This document shows, piece after piece, positions 24,013 through 36,960 of a stretch of DNA of 64,000 nt. Within the stretch, counting starts at the first letter, position 1, and the number at the start of each line of letters is the position of its first letter. The translations under genes were made by a program, and so were the position numbers. The notes beneath the pieces are model-generated. The model did not search any database, was not told the origin of the DNA, and was given only the letters and a program-made list of their open reading frames with translations. The DNA comes from Channa striata (lineage: Eukaryota; Chordata; Actinopteri; Anabantiformes; Channidae): the NCBI GenBank assembly GCA_033026295.1, contig CM065171.1, positions 7,209,957 through 7,273,956 of the forward strand. The letters are read 5' to 3'.

Positions 24013-24697
24013 TCCGATCCTATTTTCACTTTGAGCAAAACACACCAGTGATGGCATCAACAACAGTGGAGCTTCACAAGCTTTAAACGTCTCATGTTAG
24101 GTCAATCCAATGCCTAATTAAACCAGCAGCTTGCATTTGTCCCACGGATCCACACAGACAATACTTGAAAGCTGCACAGAAGTAAGAGTACATTCAGTAC
24201 AGTAGTCTTTGATTGTTTCCTCCAACAGTTAAGTAATGTAGGAATTAGTAATCTCTTCCTCTCACAAGAACCCTATGATCCGGGCGCCTTCAGGCAGTTG
24301 TCGTCGCTAGACTTGAAAATGGCAGCGAACTGACTATCGATTTCAAACGAAATATGAAGCAGATTTTCGGATGAGTTCCACCAAGGTTGCTCGTTCACAG
24401 GGAAAGTGCATAATAGATATGCAAAGTACATCCCTATGCACAGTGCAACATAGCAGAAAACATTTCAGCAGAGCTTGCATACTTGCATTTGTTTGAAGAT
24501 ATCAAGGCTATTGTTTTTCCCCTAGAGGAGCTTGGCTTACTGGAGGAGGACATTTCTGTGAATTGTTTTCTATTTTGAGGTGCTTGCACAAGATGGGTAA
24601 TGAATCTATTTATGAGCAGCTACATAATAGTAACCGTAGAAAATGAAAATTCTTGATGGACGTTTCAAGCCTGCTTAGAAATGTTCAGTCCAGGGTT
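24013..24697. other. No gene seen
   Basis: Non-coding DNA downstream of the candidate splice site. The frame that stays open longest after position 24001 closes within about 30 codons and shows no donor at its end. Confidence 0.5.
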
Positions 24698-24724
24698 CAC
24701 ACACACACACACACACACACACAC
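24698..24724. repeat. (CA)n microsatellite
   Basis: Pure CA dinucleotide tract of about 27 bases. Confidence 0.95.
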
Positions 24725-25848
24725 TTGTAGGCTCAGAACACGGCAGGGTTTCATCAGTGATAAAGTTTCTCCTTGAATCTGACACCGTGAGACTTATTTT
24801 TCTTTCTCCATAGACTATATTGATTTGGATTTAGTGAGTGGAATCTGATGCACTTTGTGTACCAACAAGCCTGAAGCAGTCACCACCTGGATTCACTTAC
24901 ATTATCAGTGTTTTTGCAGTTTTCAGGCTGATCACAACTGACTGAAATCTTTTAGAGCTATACGATGAGGAGGCTAAATATTGACTCGGCTCACCACGCC
25001 CTCAGAGGGCAGTTTGAGCTGAGACCTTCTGACCGCTGCTTCAAATTCCCAGAACTTAGCTGAGAAAATATTGTTTGCTCTCTATTGGCTTTCTGATCAC
25101 ATCCAGAGTCTGAAAGTCCTATTTCTTTCCTCAAACCACAACTCAAAGCGGAGGCTTTAAATGATTACTGACGCATGTTGGTGTGCTATCACTTACCAGT
25201 AAACAGGACTGTGAAAACCAAGGCCTGAGCCACCTATCAGAGAGAAAAGAGTGTGTGTCACCATTGTGTTGTGTGTTGCGCTTTTGTGCTCGTCCCACCA
25301 CAGATGTTTCATTAATTTAGACAGATGATGCCGCCAGAAGACTCACTACCAAATTCTGGACACGTTAAACATCTCTCCGCAACGGTGCTACAGAACGCTG
25401 TATTATACTGTACATCTATCTCAAACGTCTCCCTTTACCAGCAGGCTTGTCGACCATAGTCACAGACGTCTTATTCCTTTCAGATAAACATCGTGAAGAA
25501 ACATTAACATTTAAATGCTAAGAAGATAGCACACCCAGCTGCGAAGGTCTGATTCCCACTGCTGTCCCGAACCCAAAGAAAACAAGCGATCACATGCAGA
25601 TGAAACTGTATAAACATGATTTGTCATATAGAGAGCAGCTACAACAGTAATTCGGTGGGAGGTGGTGGAGTTTGTGCGCTGTCACACTGTGGAGAAGGAA
25701 GGCGAGCCGAAGCAGTTCACCGTGTTTTGCTTTGTAGTTTATCTCAGATCAGAAGATAATCAGAAACTCAGCAGGGACATGCCCTCCTCCTATCTGTGTC
25801 TAGTCACAGTAGCATTGTTTTAAATTCAAACCTCCAACTTCCCCTCCA
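24725..25848. other. No gene seen
   Basis: Ordinary non-coding DNA with no frame or motif cluster of note. Confidence 0.6.

Positions 25849-25879
<31 letters not shown>
25849..25879. repeat. (AC)n microsatellite
   Basis: Pure AC tract of about 31 bases. Confidence 0.95.
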
Positions 25880-25880
<1 letters not shown>

Positions 25881-27593
25881 CTTGTTTCTTGCATTCTCAG
25901 CACTGTCTGTGATTTTCACAGGGCAGCGACATGACACATCAGTTGCCAGTGCATTGCGATGATGACTCTGTCACACGAGAGTCGCACGGCGCGTTACTTG
26001 CCGCTGTTCTGCGGAGACAGACGGATGTCGCGGTCTGCCTGCTCGGCTCCCATCTCAGAGCCGTCTTCCCGCGTACCCTGAACCCCCATACCATGAGAAC
26101 GCAGCCACACGGCCTCACAGTCTGCACAGATTCATCAGGGTCAGCGTCCCGTGGCTCAGAGCCACACAGCCAGGCCTGAATATAATCCTGCTCTTATCCG
26201 CCCCGGCTCATTGATGAACCACACTCATGCAATGATTCAGTCATGCCAGTAAGTTGTGTGCAGACACAAGAGAAGACGAGCACACACACACGAGCTTGCG
26301 AGTCCATTTATGCAGAGTGCACACCACTGATATGGAACTGAATGGAAGTACAGTGGCTCTTTGTGTTGAAGGATCGATTGCTGGTGACAGACTAGTGTCC
26401 TCATACGGTTTTTAATGAAAGCTAATCTTTTGGATTGATTTATACACTTTGAGAGGGAGTCTTGATGGAAGGATTTGATGAGATATTGCATTAAACTTTA
26501 ATGAAGTACAATATTATTTTGTTAAGAAGCTTGACTTTTCTTTTTTATGTTTTTCGGGAAGTGTGGTGGATTCCTGGAGAGAAAGGAGCTCAGAGGACCC
26601 CAGGTTTAAGAATTGCAGCCCATTAATTAGTTTGATATTTCAGTGGTGCATGCTGGTTTGATTTCAGTATAAACCAGGCTTATTATGAACAAAGGGCAAA
26701 TAGAAAAATAAAAAACAACAATTGCATAGAGCCGTTATTGAAAATTTACAGAATGTTACACCCTACATCATCAGAACCAAGATAACACAGACAAATCTGT
26801 GACACAGGTATAACACAGACATGCATGTAAGTGAAAGTGTTTGAATCCTCTTACCTTTATTTTGAAATGGCAAAAACTAACTATTTTATCAACATCATAT
26901 TTGAAATACATTTAGTACAGCTATTGTTTCTACAGAAATTAATTAAAAATTAAGTAAAATTTATAATAAATTTCAGTGGGGATGCAATTTTACTGCACTA
27001 CAGCTTTGAAATGTTGTTGTTGTTGTCATATTATCTTATATATATACACCACTTGGATTGGTTTTCTTGTGATGATGAAAGGACATTTGTTAATTATATA
27101 TTATTATGTTAGGTTTGGGGTTGAGTCTGCATTGCAATGCAAGAGGATGCAAATTTAACCTGACACCCAAATCAAATATTAGTCCTAACCTAGACTTTTT
27201 CAGTTAACTTTGCTCAGTTATTACTAGTTACTAGTTTTACTAGTTTTTATCATGTTACAGGTAATTTCAGGCTGGAAAAACCTTTTACTCATTGTTTTTG
27301 AGTGACACTAACTTGAAACCATCAAGTACAGTAACAGCCAATGAGGCAGTGACACTAATTAACCAGTGGGAGGCAGGAACTTACAAACAGGAGCTAAACC
27401 CAGTGCAAAAACTATTTTGGAAAAGTCAAAGGTACGTTCTTTAAGTACATTCCTGAAGGTAAAATATATTTTCCATTTATGGGGTCAAAGCATCCTGGTG
27501 CTGTTCTGAGCATAAACCCAGTAGTTGGCAAAAGATATTGATTATTGACCTTTTTTCCTCTTGGAAAATCCTCTGCTAAGCACAAATGGATTC
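25880..27593. other. No gene seen; GC-richer patch at 25930-26190
   Basis: The patch 25930-26190 is GC- and CpG-richer than its flanks and carries opposed frames of 62-82 codons, but no splice or domain feature supports an exon. The rest is AT-rich. A TTG triplet run is at about 27012-27026 and a POU octamer ATGCAAAT at 27147-27154. Confidence 0.5.
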
Positions 27594-27961
27594 AGGGGGG
27601 GGTCGACAAACCATGACTGAAGATGATGTGCGCAAAGAAATAAGTCACATATGGCAAAAGTTTGGACAATAAGTACGCATTACATGATCTTTTTAAGGAC
27701 ACATGCTTCCATGTTTTAAGCAACTAAATCAGACTCTTGTTAAAGGGACTATACAAACTTTTTCAGTGTTTACTTGGATTTTTCAAGTCAGTTGGTCTGC
27801 ATGCTTTTTTCAAGGTCAACTAACCACATTTACATTGTTACATAATAAAGTTGCACGTTCAGATTGTTCAAATATTCAAAAGTAACAAAAATTGTGTTTG
27901 AAATTTTCTTCATCTTTGATCACATCGTCCTCAGTCATGGTTTGTTAACCACGCCCCTTCC
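27594..27961. mobile_element. Non-autonomous DNA transposon (MITE-like) with long terminal inverted repeats
   Basis: The left arm 27606-27638 (ACAAACCATGACTGA...) and the right arm 27913-27945 are reverse complements with about five mismatches over 33 bases, and the similarity continues outwards through a G-run/C-run to roughly 27594 and 27961. The roughly 270-bp interior has no coding capacity. Long inverted termini around a short non-coding body are the hallmark of a MITE. The target-site duplication is not clear, so the superfamily is not assigned. Confidence 0.7.
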
Positions 27962-29450
27962 CACAAAATGAATGAACGTGCATTACTATTATAACCATGC
28001 TACACTCTACCACAATATCATGCTATTATATTCTACACTGCTAAGGTAGATAGACCCCCGACATCCTAGTCGTTCCATCTAAAAATGCTTCTTTTGTTAA
28101 TTAGCTGTAATTATCATCAATCCAACCATTGTACTGCACAAAACGGGAAATGCATTGTACTCGCATTCTCCCTTCGTCCAAATCTCAGCAGAGGATTTTC
28201 AATGAGCAAAAAATTAGGAAAATGGTGACATGCACTATTAATATATACCTTTATGTTCCTGTTAATACCTGCCTAAAAGCTTTCCCAGCAGACTAGGCAC
28301 CTTTTTATGAAATACTGCCTCCCATTTGTTAAGCAGTGTCATTGCCTCATTAGTTTTTACTGTACTTGACTGTTTTACAGTAAGTTAGCATCACTTAAAA
28401 ATAAAGAGTAAAGAGATTTTTTCATCTCACAATTACCTCTAACTTGATAAAAACTAGTAAGAAGCACATTTTTTGATAACTGAGTAAATTTAAGTGAAAA
28501 AAATCTGTTAGTATTATTATTTTATTATACAGTGTCCTGCAGAAGTTACAGAAAAATGTCAAATGTAAAAATGCAGTCATAGTCATTATCAATCCAAATT
28601 TCCATCACAGTGAGTTTTCTGTGGCAGCTTTACATTAAAATCTACCCAGTGTTTGACCAGATTAATAAAGGTTGTTTCCTTTATATCCATCATTTGCCTG
28701 TTTGGTTGCATCTGTGATCCCTCAGTGATCCAATCAGTGCGAAATCAAACGCCAGACCCAACTATGACCTCATAGAATAATACAAGTCTGATAGAAATTG
28801 CTTCAATCTATCCGGCTTCTCGAGCTGTTTCCGAGGCTTTTTGGTCTCGGTTCTTTGTGAAGGGCTAACAACACTGGCTGAGGCAGAGCTCTGTAAAACC
28901 ATCTTCCATTGGCAGCTCAGTGGATTACAAGCGATGTGTTTGAAAGGTGTCACTCGCCGTGACTCTGCCTCAGATCTGTTCACCATTCCGTCAGTTGCAC
29001 AGAGAAGTCCCTCTTCCTTTGCTCCCCGGCTCTCTCGTGGTTACCGGATGTCGTGGGGAATTCGCTGATGGATACATCAGCCACTGCACATATAAAAGCC
29101 AATTGATCGCTTTATGCTATTCACCAAAAGTTTTCATACTGACAGCAAGAAGGGCACTGGTTTGTTTTCCGTTTTTTTATCCGGCCCTATGGCAGACTTT
29201 CTGACACATCTCAGAACTGCAGACAGTTCTCGGTCCTCTTAATTATTTGTTTATATCCTTTAGGCATTGATTATTTCTCCTTCTCTGCCTCGGCGCTGTC
29301 CTCCTACAATGATCAAATAGCTGGAGGATCGGCAAACCGCACAGACCTTACTCACCGGCCCACTGGCCCACCGTGATTATCCACAAACCCGGGTTGAGGC
29401 AGCACAAAGCAGCCTGATTACCACCTGACCGTGGGCTGCTCCTGCACACT
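27962..29450. other. No gene seen
   Basis: AT-rich to about 28760, then a more balanced, repeat-free stretch to about 29420 that might be regulatory but has no strong motif cluster. Overlapping short frames at 28762-29204 lie on both strands and look like shadows. Confidence 0.5.
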
Positions 29451-31990
29451 ACGGATGCCTCTGATGGAACTGTTGGCTTTGAAGTTGCTGAAAATCCCAC
29501 GCTCTGTCGTACTAGCCAATGCATATTTTCTTCATTAAATACTCGTGTTGTCGCATACGCAGTAAGTTTTTAAATAAGTTTAAAAACTTACATTTAAAAG
29601 ACCTTACAGAAAAACATTTCGTCCATGGAATAATATCTTCTTGGAGCAGAACACATAAATGTGTGTGACTCATTAAAAAAGAAAAAGGAAAGTTAGTGTT
29701 TTTCTTTTTCATGTCAGCTTCAGTTACACTGATAGTGGTTTTGCAGAATGACGGTGATGGTTTTTGATCCTTGCTGTGTTAGTCCAGAAAGACTCACTTT
29801 GAGGAGTGACCTTTCAGACCTTTAAGACTTGCAACATCTGAGAGTTTTCGTGCATTCGCACCCTTGATGACTGACTCTCATAGTTGCCTTGTCACATCAA
29901 AGGCTCTGAGGAGAGAAACCCAATTCTTCTTGACCACGGTTCTATAAGAGCAACGGAAGACAGGCAGCTACTTGTAGGTTTTTGATTTTGAAACCCTTAC
30001 CTGTGTCTGCTGGGTGCAACTTGAGAAACACAACACTTTGTAGTGCTGCTAAAATGTTCCGGTAGAGTGTTTTTTAATGCCCTAACCCTCTTAAGGTTTT
30101 ATGTTCTCTAATACACCTTCCATTATGTGCATAACTCCTGGACAGCGGTCTGTCTTTAAACAATCAATGCAATGACTTTGCAAGCAAGGACTTTGAATGA
30201 CAACTGGAACCTTTGAAAGTCAGCACAATCCAGTCTGTTGGCCGAAATACATTATCCGTCTCTATTGTCTGCAAGTAAGCTGAGACAAAACGAAAGGGAG
30301 CGGGTTCCTTGATGGTAGCTTTTTGATGTTAGGACAGCATGATCTATGTAGTATTCAGACGCCTCTGTTCTTGGTTTTATCCATAACTGGTCATCGCTTT
30401 ATTCATGAATTCGTGCAGACTGTAATAGTTCGGCGTAACTGTGCACAAAAAAGAAGCTTTAAATACTGGTTTATTTATCTTTGTCGGCAATTGTTGGTTG
30501 AATCTCACCCTGAGATTTTGTTCTAAGATACACCACATATCCTTTTTGAAACAAAAAGAAAAGCACCAATCTTTTATAGTCCGTGCTGTTTACACTGAAA
30601 TCGTGAGTATTCGTGTAAGCAGAGGTGGCAGACAGTGGTGCTTTATCTTGTTGCAGATATTTAATCTTTCAGAGCGGTCCATATTTTCAAACCACGGACA
30701 TCTTGTCACGGTTAAACCGTTCGATTCGTGAGTTGAGTTGTTCAAAAAGAAAAAAAAAAAGGATGCTGTTACAATCTTTTGACAGCAGTTGGATTTGCAT
30801 TATAACATATTTTGCAACACTGAGCAAAAAAAAAAGCTTTGAAAGGTGATTTTGACCACATGTAAGATTCTGAAAATACACAGTTTTTGCTGATCCTTCA
30901 CTTGTGATGCTTTTGCATTAGATGAGTGATACATTTTGATACATTTTACAGCTGTCATTGTGCTTTACTTGACATATGGCTGCTCAAAATGAATCATCTG
31001 CTGTATTATACCGGTATCAGGTATGAAAAAAGGTGTTGAAGACAATCGCACCTTTTCGAGCCGCAGCTGAAGCTAACATCATTTCACAAAGTTAACGCTT
31101 TAGCAGGCAGGAGGGAGTAGTTCTGAGACTAGAGACAGCCCGTCACAGTGCCCGGCTCTGCAAGGTCACCTCCTTTTCTGTCCCATACTGAATGTCAGTT
31201 GAGATGAGAAAAAAAAAAAACGTGCTTTTCACTTAAAGGAGCAACCATTCAAGGGTTTAGTAGGTAACAGCTTCTTTTTGATGACGCAAAGCTGAGTAAA
31301 TGCTTTTGCACCCCGGAAAACTTTTTCATTCCACTGACTGGACGATTTCTCGTGGCTGCATGTGAAAGGCTCAGGCTCGGCACACGCTGTGTCTTTATGC
31401 ATATTCATTTTCTTCAGAGTTGAGGAATACCATTAAGAAATATTAATGACTAATGGATTTAGAATACTGATGCAAGACAATATTAATGACCCAGGCCTCG
31501 CTGAAACACTTTTTCCTCTCACAGAGCAGCGGAACTTCCTAACCCAGCTTTACGGTTTGCTAGCGTACGTTAAAATTAATTTGAACGTGGAACCGCTAAC
31601 ATCCCTTCATTGAAATGTAAGCAGTACAGTTCATGTAGAATGTGAGGTCCTGCTGTCTTATCCTCATGTGCTTCACGGCGGATCAGTGGATGGATTGTAT
31701 TTGTATGGAAGACAGCGACAGTGACATTTCCAGGTGGCTTCACAGATGGAGGAAAGGCAGCGAAGCAAAAGGATTTTAAAACTAGAATCCGTCTTGTTTA
31801 TATGCAAAGGAAAGCTTTAAATGGCCTAAAAAAGGCTACAGATTTTTGCTATTTGCTTTTCATTATCAAAATTATCTTTTGTGTTTCATCTTTTATCAGG
31901 TTAGCCGCACTAAGCTTCTTTTCCAAAGCACCCAAATGCCAGGCAGCTACATATAATGGGTGACTTTTTGCAACATTAACTATTTATTGG
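29451..31990. other. No gene seen
   Basis: Non-coding DNA with short poly-A runs. A POU octamer lies at 30793-30800. A short direct repeat (GATACATTTT twice) lies near 30930-30950. No repeat family was recognised. Confidence 0.55.
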
Positions 31991-32960
31991 AATTCTGTGC
32001 TGCACCTTCAAAATCGCCCCCATGCCATCCATTATCCGCGAGGAACAATGCATGGATGTGAACACAAATTCCACGAGAGGATGAATTTGAGTCCATTTTT
32101 CTACCCTGGCAATTCATTTGTCATCCTCACAGCCTGAGGATCGGCTGCTACCTCCCAGGTCTCTGATTAAACAGGAGAGAATTAATAACAGGTGTCTGAG
32201 GATGGGGAGTCGCTGTCTATTGAAAAAGGAAAAGGTTCCTTGGGAAGAAAGGCCAAGCAATAAGCCACAGTCTGCAATTAGAGCAAAAGAGCAGCAGGTA
32301 CCTTGAGCCCTGCCCAATGGCATGTAGGTCTTGTCGAGACATTTGGTGTGTTAAGACAGAGCCAGATTGAATGCTGTTAGAAACTAATGCCATTAATAAA
32401 TATGAGTCCCAGCCATAGATCTCTCACTGCAGGTTCCCGCAACGGAAAGATACGGTACGTTCACAATAAATCTGCATTAAGTCCATAATTTATGCCTGTA
32501 GGAAACGTGCCCTTTAAACGCATCCGAGGTGAATAAGAAAATAGAACAGTCAAGGTGCTCACTGCAAGCCAAGGTAACGAATTCAGGAGAATCTTTGATT
32601 ACCTCTAATGTGGTTATAGGTAATGGTGACCTGTCTCTAAGGAGCCGAGCCAGAGCTAAATTATATTTCAAATCCATTAAACCCTACCTCAGATCCATGA
32701 TTTGCTTCCAGCAAGCAGCTACCCAGGGCAGCGGGTAATTGAATTTCAAACCTGAAGCCAGGAAGGAGATAGGCCCCTGAGCTAACTCCTCTGCATGAGG
32801 TGGAATACTGTTATGCATAAAGCCATGATTTATTTGTGCCTATCAAATCTTGTAATGTGCTGCTCTCTGCCATGGAGAAGAATAATTCCATTTGTTGAAA
32901 CAACACTTCTGTGGAGAAAAATTACAGTGCTATGACCAACAGACATATCCAGTTATTAAA
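31991..32960. promoter_or_regulatory. Strong candidate conserved non-coding element (about 1 kb)
   Basis: This is among the cleanest regulatory-looking stretches: no simple repeats, balanced composition, and evenly scattered homeodomain motifs. Examples are TGCCATTAAT running into TAAATATG at 32388-32403, CATAATTTATGCC from about 32484, GGGTAATTGAATTTC from about 32733 and a PBX/HOX-like ATGATTTATT near 32826. No frame here exceeds 70 codons. Function is inferred, not observed. Confidence 0.45.
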
Positions 32961-33740
32961 TTGAGCCATTTAGCCCGACTCCAGCTGCAAGAGGAAACTT
33001 TGAGCCGACGGAGGGACATGCTTAATTACATAGACATGAAAACCCGAACGGTGAAAATGTTATGCTGCACTTTGATAGACCTGATTCATTTGCACTTTCT
33101 GCTACACAGGTTAGGATCATCAGGCCCCGAGGCTCTTCACTTTATCCCTTTCTGAGTGTAGTTTGAAGCTACTACATCCCATCAGCGTGCAGCATTTTAA
33201 AACAACCCTGATCCCTCATTCAGTGGGGCAATGATTCAAAACCAGAGGTGGCAAATGAATCAAACAAAAAAAAATTGAGATCCGAATCAGTGGGCGTTGA
33301 AATAGAATCCCCCTCTTCATAAGTGGGCTTTAAATCAGCCTGGTGACAGCCAGACTGAGTTGTAACCTTGATGTGTCTAATTGCTTACAGTGGGCTGAAG
33401 TCTCAGGGAGACTCCGGGCTGTTAATAGGAGTATCGTGCACTCGGGGGAAAGTATTGGCTCCTCTTTCTCCTCGCTGTCATCCCTGCTATTTCAAGACAT
33501 CTCTCACTGCAGAGTCGAGACAGACGACACCGAACTCAATAGCGAATCAATCATTAGACCAATTTACCAATTAGGCTCATTGTAGCCTATAAATAAACAC
33601 ATCACAGCTCTCACATGCTCTGCCTCCTGACACACTGTCTTAACACGCAGTCCGGCAATCAGGGCGTGCAGAGAAGACGTCACATCGATCAGGGGACTGT
33701 TGTCGTCACTGTCATACAAACAGAGTAGCTCAGTGTTACC
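32961..33740. promoter_or_regulatory. Possible continuation of the regulatory block
   Basis: Repeat-free sequence of similar texture continues, with TTAATTACATAG near 33022 and ACCAATTTACCAATTAGG near 33558. The evidence is weaker than for the preceding kilobase. Confidence 0.25.
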
Positions 33741-34030
33741 TAAACCACGACTGGTTGTTTTGAATCTGCAAAATGAGATAAAAAAATGACAATTTCATAT
33801 ATATTCACACTCACATTGAATGTGCTGGGTTCTCCTACTAATTTCTTCTTGGCTAATTATATCCTACAACAATATCCACTCCGAAACGGACTTGTCTCCA
33901 TTAACACAAGTGTGGAAACTCATTCAGGTAACATCTCAAACACCGTGGTTAGGCTTTTTCAAGAGGTAGTGTGTAATTTATAGTTGAAAGAGCAGCTTTG
34001 TAATGATACGGCAGCTCTTGGCATCCTCAC
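33741..34030. other. No gene seen
   Basis: AT-rich DNA on the donor side of the candidate minus-strand exon. It would be intron if that exon is real. Confidence 0.4.
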
Positions 34031-34164
34031 CTTCTCTGGCAGGCCGTCTCCTGCTCTCAGCTTTGATGCTGGAGCTGCCACTGCTGCCGTTGCTGCTGCC
34101 GCCGCCGCCGCCCGCCGCTGCTGCTGGTGCACAGTCTGCCAGAGCTCCCGCATGCTCTACCCAC
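34031..34164 (-). CDS. Possible minus-strand internal exon, Gly/Ser- or Ala-rich
   Basis: On the minus strand the segment is bounded by an acceptor (TTTTTCTCTGCACGGTGACAG, a pyrimidine tract before AG) and a donor (AGAGAAG/GTGAGG at 34031/34030), both good matches to consensus. It is GC-rich, in contrast to its flanks. Of three frames, one gives a Gly/Ser-rich run ending IKAESRRRPARE and one, starting at an ATG, gives MRELWQTVHQQQ then an Ala-rich run; the third is stopped. Low-complexity Gly/Ser or Ala tracts are common in vertebrate transcription factors, but I do not recognise the protein. The GCC/GCT triplet run alone could mimic this. In the Gly/Ser frame the exon would be 134 nt, ending in phase 1. 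Confidence 0.25.
34083..34128. repeat. Imperfect GCC/GCT trinucleotide run
   Basis: Interrupted GCT, GTT and GCC triplets form a 46-bp GC-rich simple repeat. It lies inside the candidate minus-strand exon and would encode Gly/Ser or Ala runs depending on the frame. Confidence 0.8.
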
Positions 34165-34690
34165 CTGTCACCGTGCAGAGAAAAACATTTCATTCACACC
34201 AAAGATACATGTCACTGGCTCTCACGGAGAACCACGAGCGTTTACAATGACTGTCAAATCACTGAGTTTTGCGGCAAGAATATCTACATCTTTTTCTGAT
34301 ATGCGTAGCTGTCTTTCAACGCCCGAGAATATCCAGACAGCGGGTTTCTGAGCCAGGATCACTTCATTTAGCAAGTACAGCAGCGTTTACAGCGATTGCC
34401 CTGGTGGCACATACTGCAGGTGCAGAGACATGTTGGAAGCTGAGACTGGAGCCAAATGCATGCTGAAGTAGGGCGCGGGGATGGTGGTGCTCAAACGCAG
34501 TGTTCTGAATGAACGGTGCACTCATTATCAGCAGCTATTAACCGCACAACAGTTAGAGACGTTAACATTAAGGCCGTGTAAGTGCAGCTCGGAGCAGAGG
34601 CGTTGCTTCGGCGGACGACCTCCCAGAAACCGAGTGCCTTCCCAGAATAGAAAGAGAACTGGTTATTGACTCCGCAGTACGCCCAAGTGG
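34165..34690. other. No gene seen
   Basis: Moderately GC-rich non-coding DNA on the acceptor side of the candidate exon. Multiple overlapping plus-strand frames (34003-34669) have no protein-like features. Confidence 0.45.
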
Positions 34691-35330
34691 GCTTTATGAT
34701 TTAGTGCAGTGAGCCGTCAACTCTCCGAGCAATGTGCAGCAAACAAAAAACATTTTATCAATATTCCATCAGGCAGGAGCCCTCTCCCTGTTAATATAGT
34801 GCCCGGGCGCTTCTTAGCACCCAAGAAGATCACGCTTTCAGGCCGCAGCTGCCTGCAGCTCGTGGGACAGAGTTGAATTAAATGGAACACCACGGGCTAT
34901 GTCACCGTTTTGACAAGCATAGGATGTTTTTTTTTTTTTCTTTATCTAGTTTTGTGCACCATTTTTGTCTCTGGCAGATAGCTGCATGTGTAACCAGTGC
35001 ATCTAATCATTCCAATTAAAAAAATTACAGTTTCTCATCAGTACATTCTGAGGAATTCCATTAGAGAGCCGGTATGCAGCTGACAGCTTTGCATAAACAT
35101 ATGTTTTACGTTGCCACTTGGCTAAATCAGTCTCGGCCAAATATAACTATTTCCATCAAGCGAGCAAGCGAGTCTTTAAGCCACAGACATGTTAAACATT
35201 TATTTCTCGACAAAACACTTAAAATGCTATGAATTAGAGAGGAGTCCCTTCGATAGAGCAGCATTCATAAACACAAATGATTCTGTAATGTATTTAAAGC
35301 GTCGTCAGAGTTCGGACACCAGCCTCAGTG
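34691..35330. promoter_or_regulatory. Candidate regulatory block
   Basis: Repeat-free except for a poly-T run at 34927-34939. The block includes AATCATTCCAATTAAAAAAA from about 35006 and several GGCCGCAGCTGCC-type E-box contexts near 34842. Only texture and motifs support the call. Confidence 0.25.
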
Positions 35331-36380
35331 CTGCACTAAAACGCACAGCAATTTGAGTGTTTGGATGAGAGGAAGAATCATGCAATATTGTTTTTCTATT
35401 TTAAACCACATGCAGTATTACCAGAAAAGTGCTCTCTCATTTTCAACGGCCTGTTAAACCCCATATTTAAAACATCCACTTTGCTGGTGTTAGGAATCCT
35501 TAGAAAACGGTGTGTGCACAAAGTAGAACTCTGGTTGATTGGTCTGAAGATTGAAGTTAATTAGTTGATAGGATGTCTAAGGTCATAGTTTGTTAAAGCT
35601 TCCACGCTACTTTTTTTCAATTTAGAAGACTCTCGTGCTTAAAAGCATTTTTCCCCAGACATGTTCTTGTTTTCACTGGCACTGCTTCAGATTCATTCCG
35701 TCTGCATTATTCATATTAGCTGTTTAGCTCTTATCCGGAGTGACATAAGTCAAGGAGTGAAGTGGGGGGAAAAAGGCTGTGTTCAGGCAGAGCGGGGAAT
35801 TAAGTTTTTCTCTGGCGTGTGGAGGTTAGGTAAGTGTTGGAATGGAGACGCGTTTGAGAAAAGTTAGTGTGTGTGTCACGGATTTTTTGGACAGAAGTAG
35901 AAAACATTCATTCATTTGTCCATGAATTCTATTTTGGAGAGCAACTGAGGAGACATTTTTATGGTAATGACCAAGTCAAGAGAAATGAGGTCAGATTTAG
36001 GAGATACACTGAAAATACAGCTACAGTATAACCGATTTAGACAGAATCAGTCACAATCTTTATAGCTGCAATTAGCACAGACAGGTAAAGTCTGTCGTTG
36101 CGGGCGTGTTATTCTATAAACTAAACCTTTAAATCACCATAAAAGTAAATTAACTCTCTAACGTAGGTTCACAAAATTTATAAGCTTCACAAACGTGGGA
36201 TTTATCGCAGGGCTTTTGTGTTGTATTGAATTATTTTGCACAGGTGCTGCCATGAGTGTGTCCACCCCCTCTGTACTGTAGCCTAAAGTAAGTCTTCCTT
36301 TGTGCCAGGAGTTCAGCTTCCTGACTGAAATGAAATGAGAAAATGCAGTATGACTGCCACACCTTCTCATTACTGCAGCC
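35331..36380. other. No gene seen
   Basis: AT-rich non-coding DNA. Confidence 0.6.
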
Positions 36381-36960
36381 AGCTTGAAGCTTACTGCAAA
36401 TTACATCTCCGCTCTGTCAACGCGTGAGGATTCTATTTATTGCTCAGGAAGCCCAGAATGAAGTCCACACTGAGCATCTGATATTGATTATTGATGACTG
36501 ATTGCAGGGACATTTTAATTTACCGCCCCCATAAAAAAAACATAATAAACTGTAGTGTTTTTTATAATGTAGCCTCGCTGCTAAATGAGGTCGAGCCTCA
36601 GTGTTGCCAGACAATGTGAATTCTGCTTATTTGTTGTGTGCATGTGTGTTTCTCTCCTTTGTGCTGGGAGCGGTTGTTGGGGGGCTTCAGGGATGCGAAG
36701 GGGCGCAGAATGTGTAGTTCGGCCTGTGTTGTAGATTATAATATTCATCACACGAAAGCTTGCCATTAACCGCGGTGTGGTAATCCAAACAGCCCTCCGT
36801 GATAAGTAGATGGTGCTGCAGATGATTGCGGCCTTGAGGAGAGGCGAGTTGAGCTGCTGAAGCAGAGCCCAGAGGAGAGGGCCACATGCTGCACGGAGAT
36901 GAGTACTTGCCAGAGCCATCAGAGAAATAGATGACTCTTCAGTCAGAGTGGAAATCTATG
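36381..36960. promoter_or_regulatory. Candidate regulatory element with clustered TGATT sites
   Basis: The run ATATTGATTATTGATGACTG continuing into ATTGCAGG (36481-36508) packs three TGAT(T/G) PBX-type half-sites. It is followed by TTATAATATTCATCACACG near 36736 and TTGCCATTAACCGCGG near 36770, a near match to the TGCCATTAAT word found elsewhere. The minus-strand frame 36581-36919 has no recognisable domain. Confidence 0.35.
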
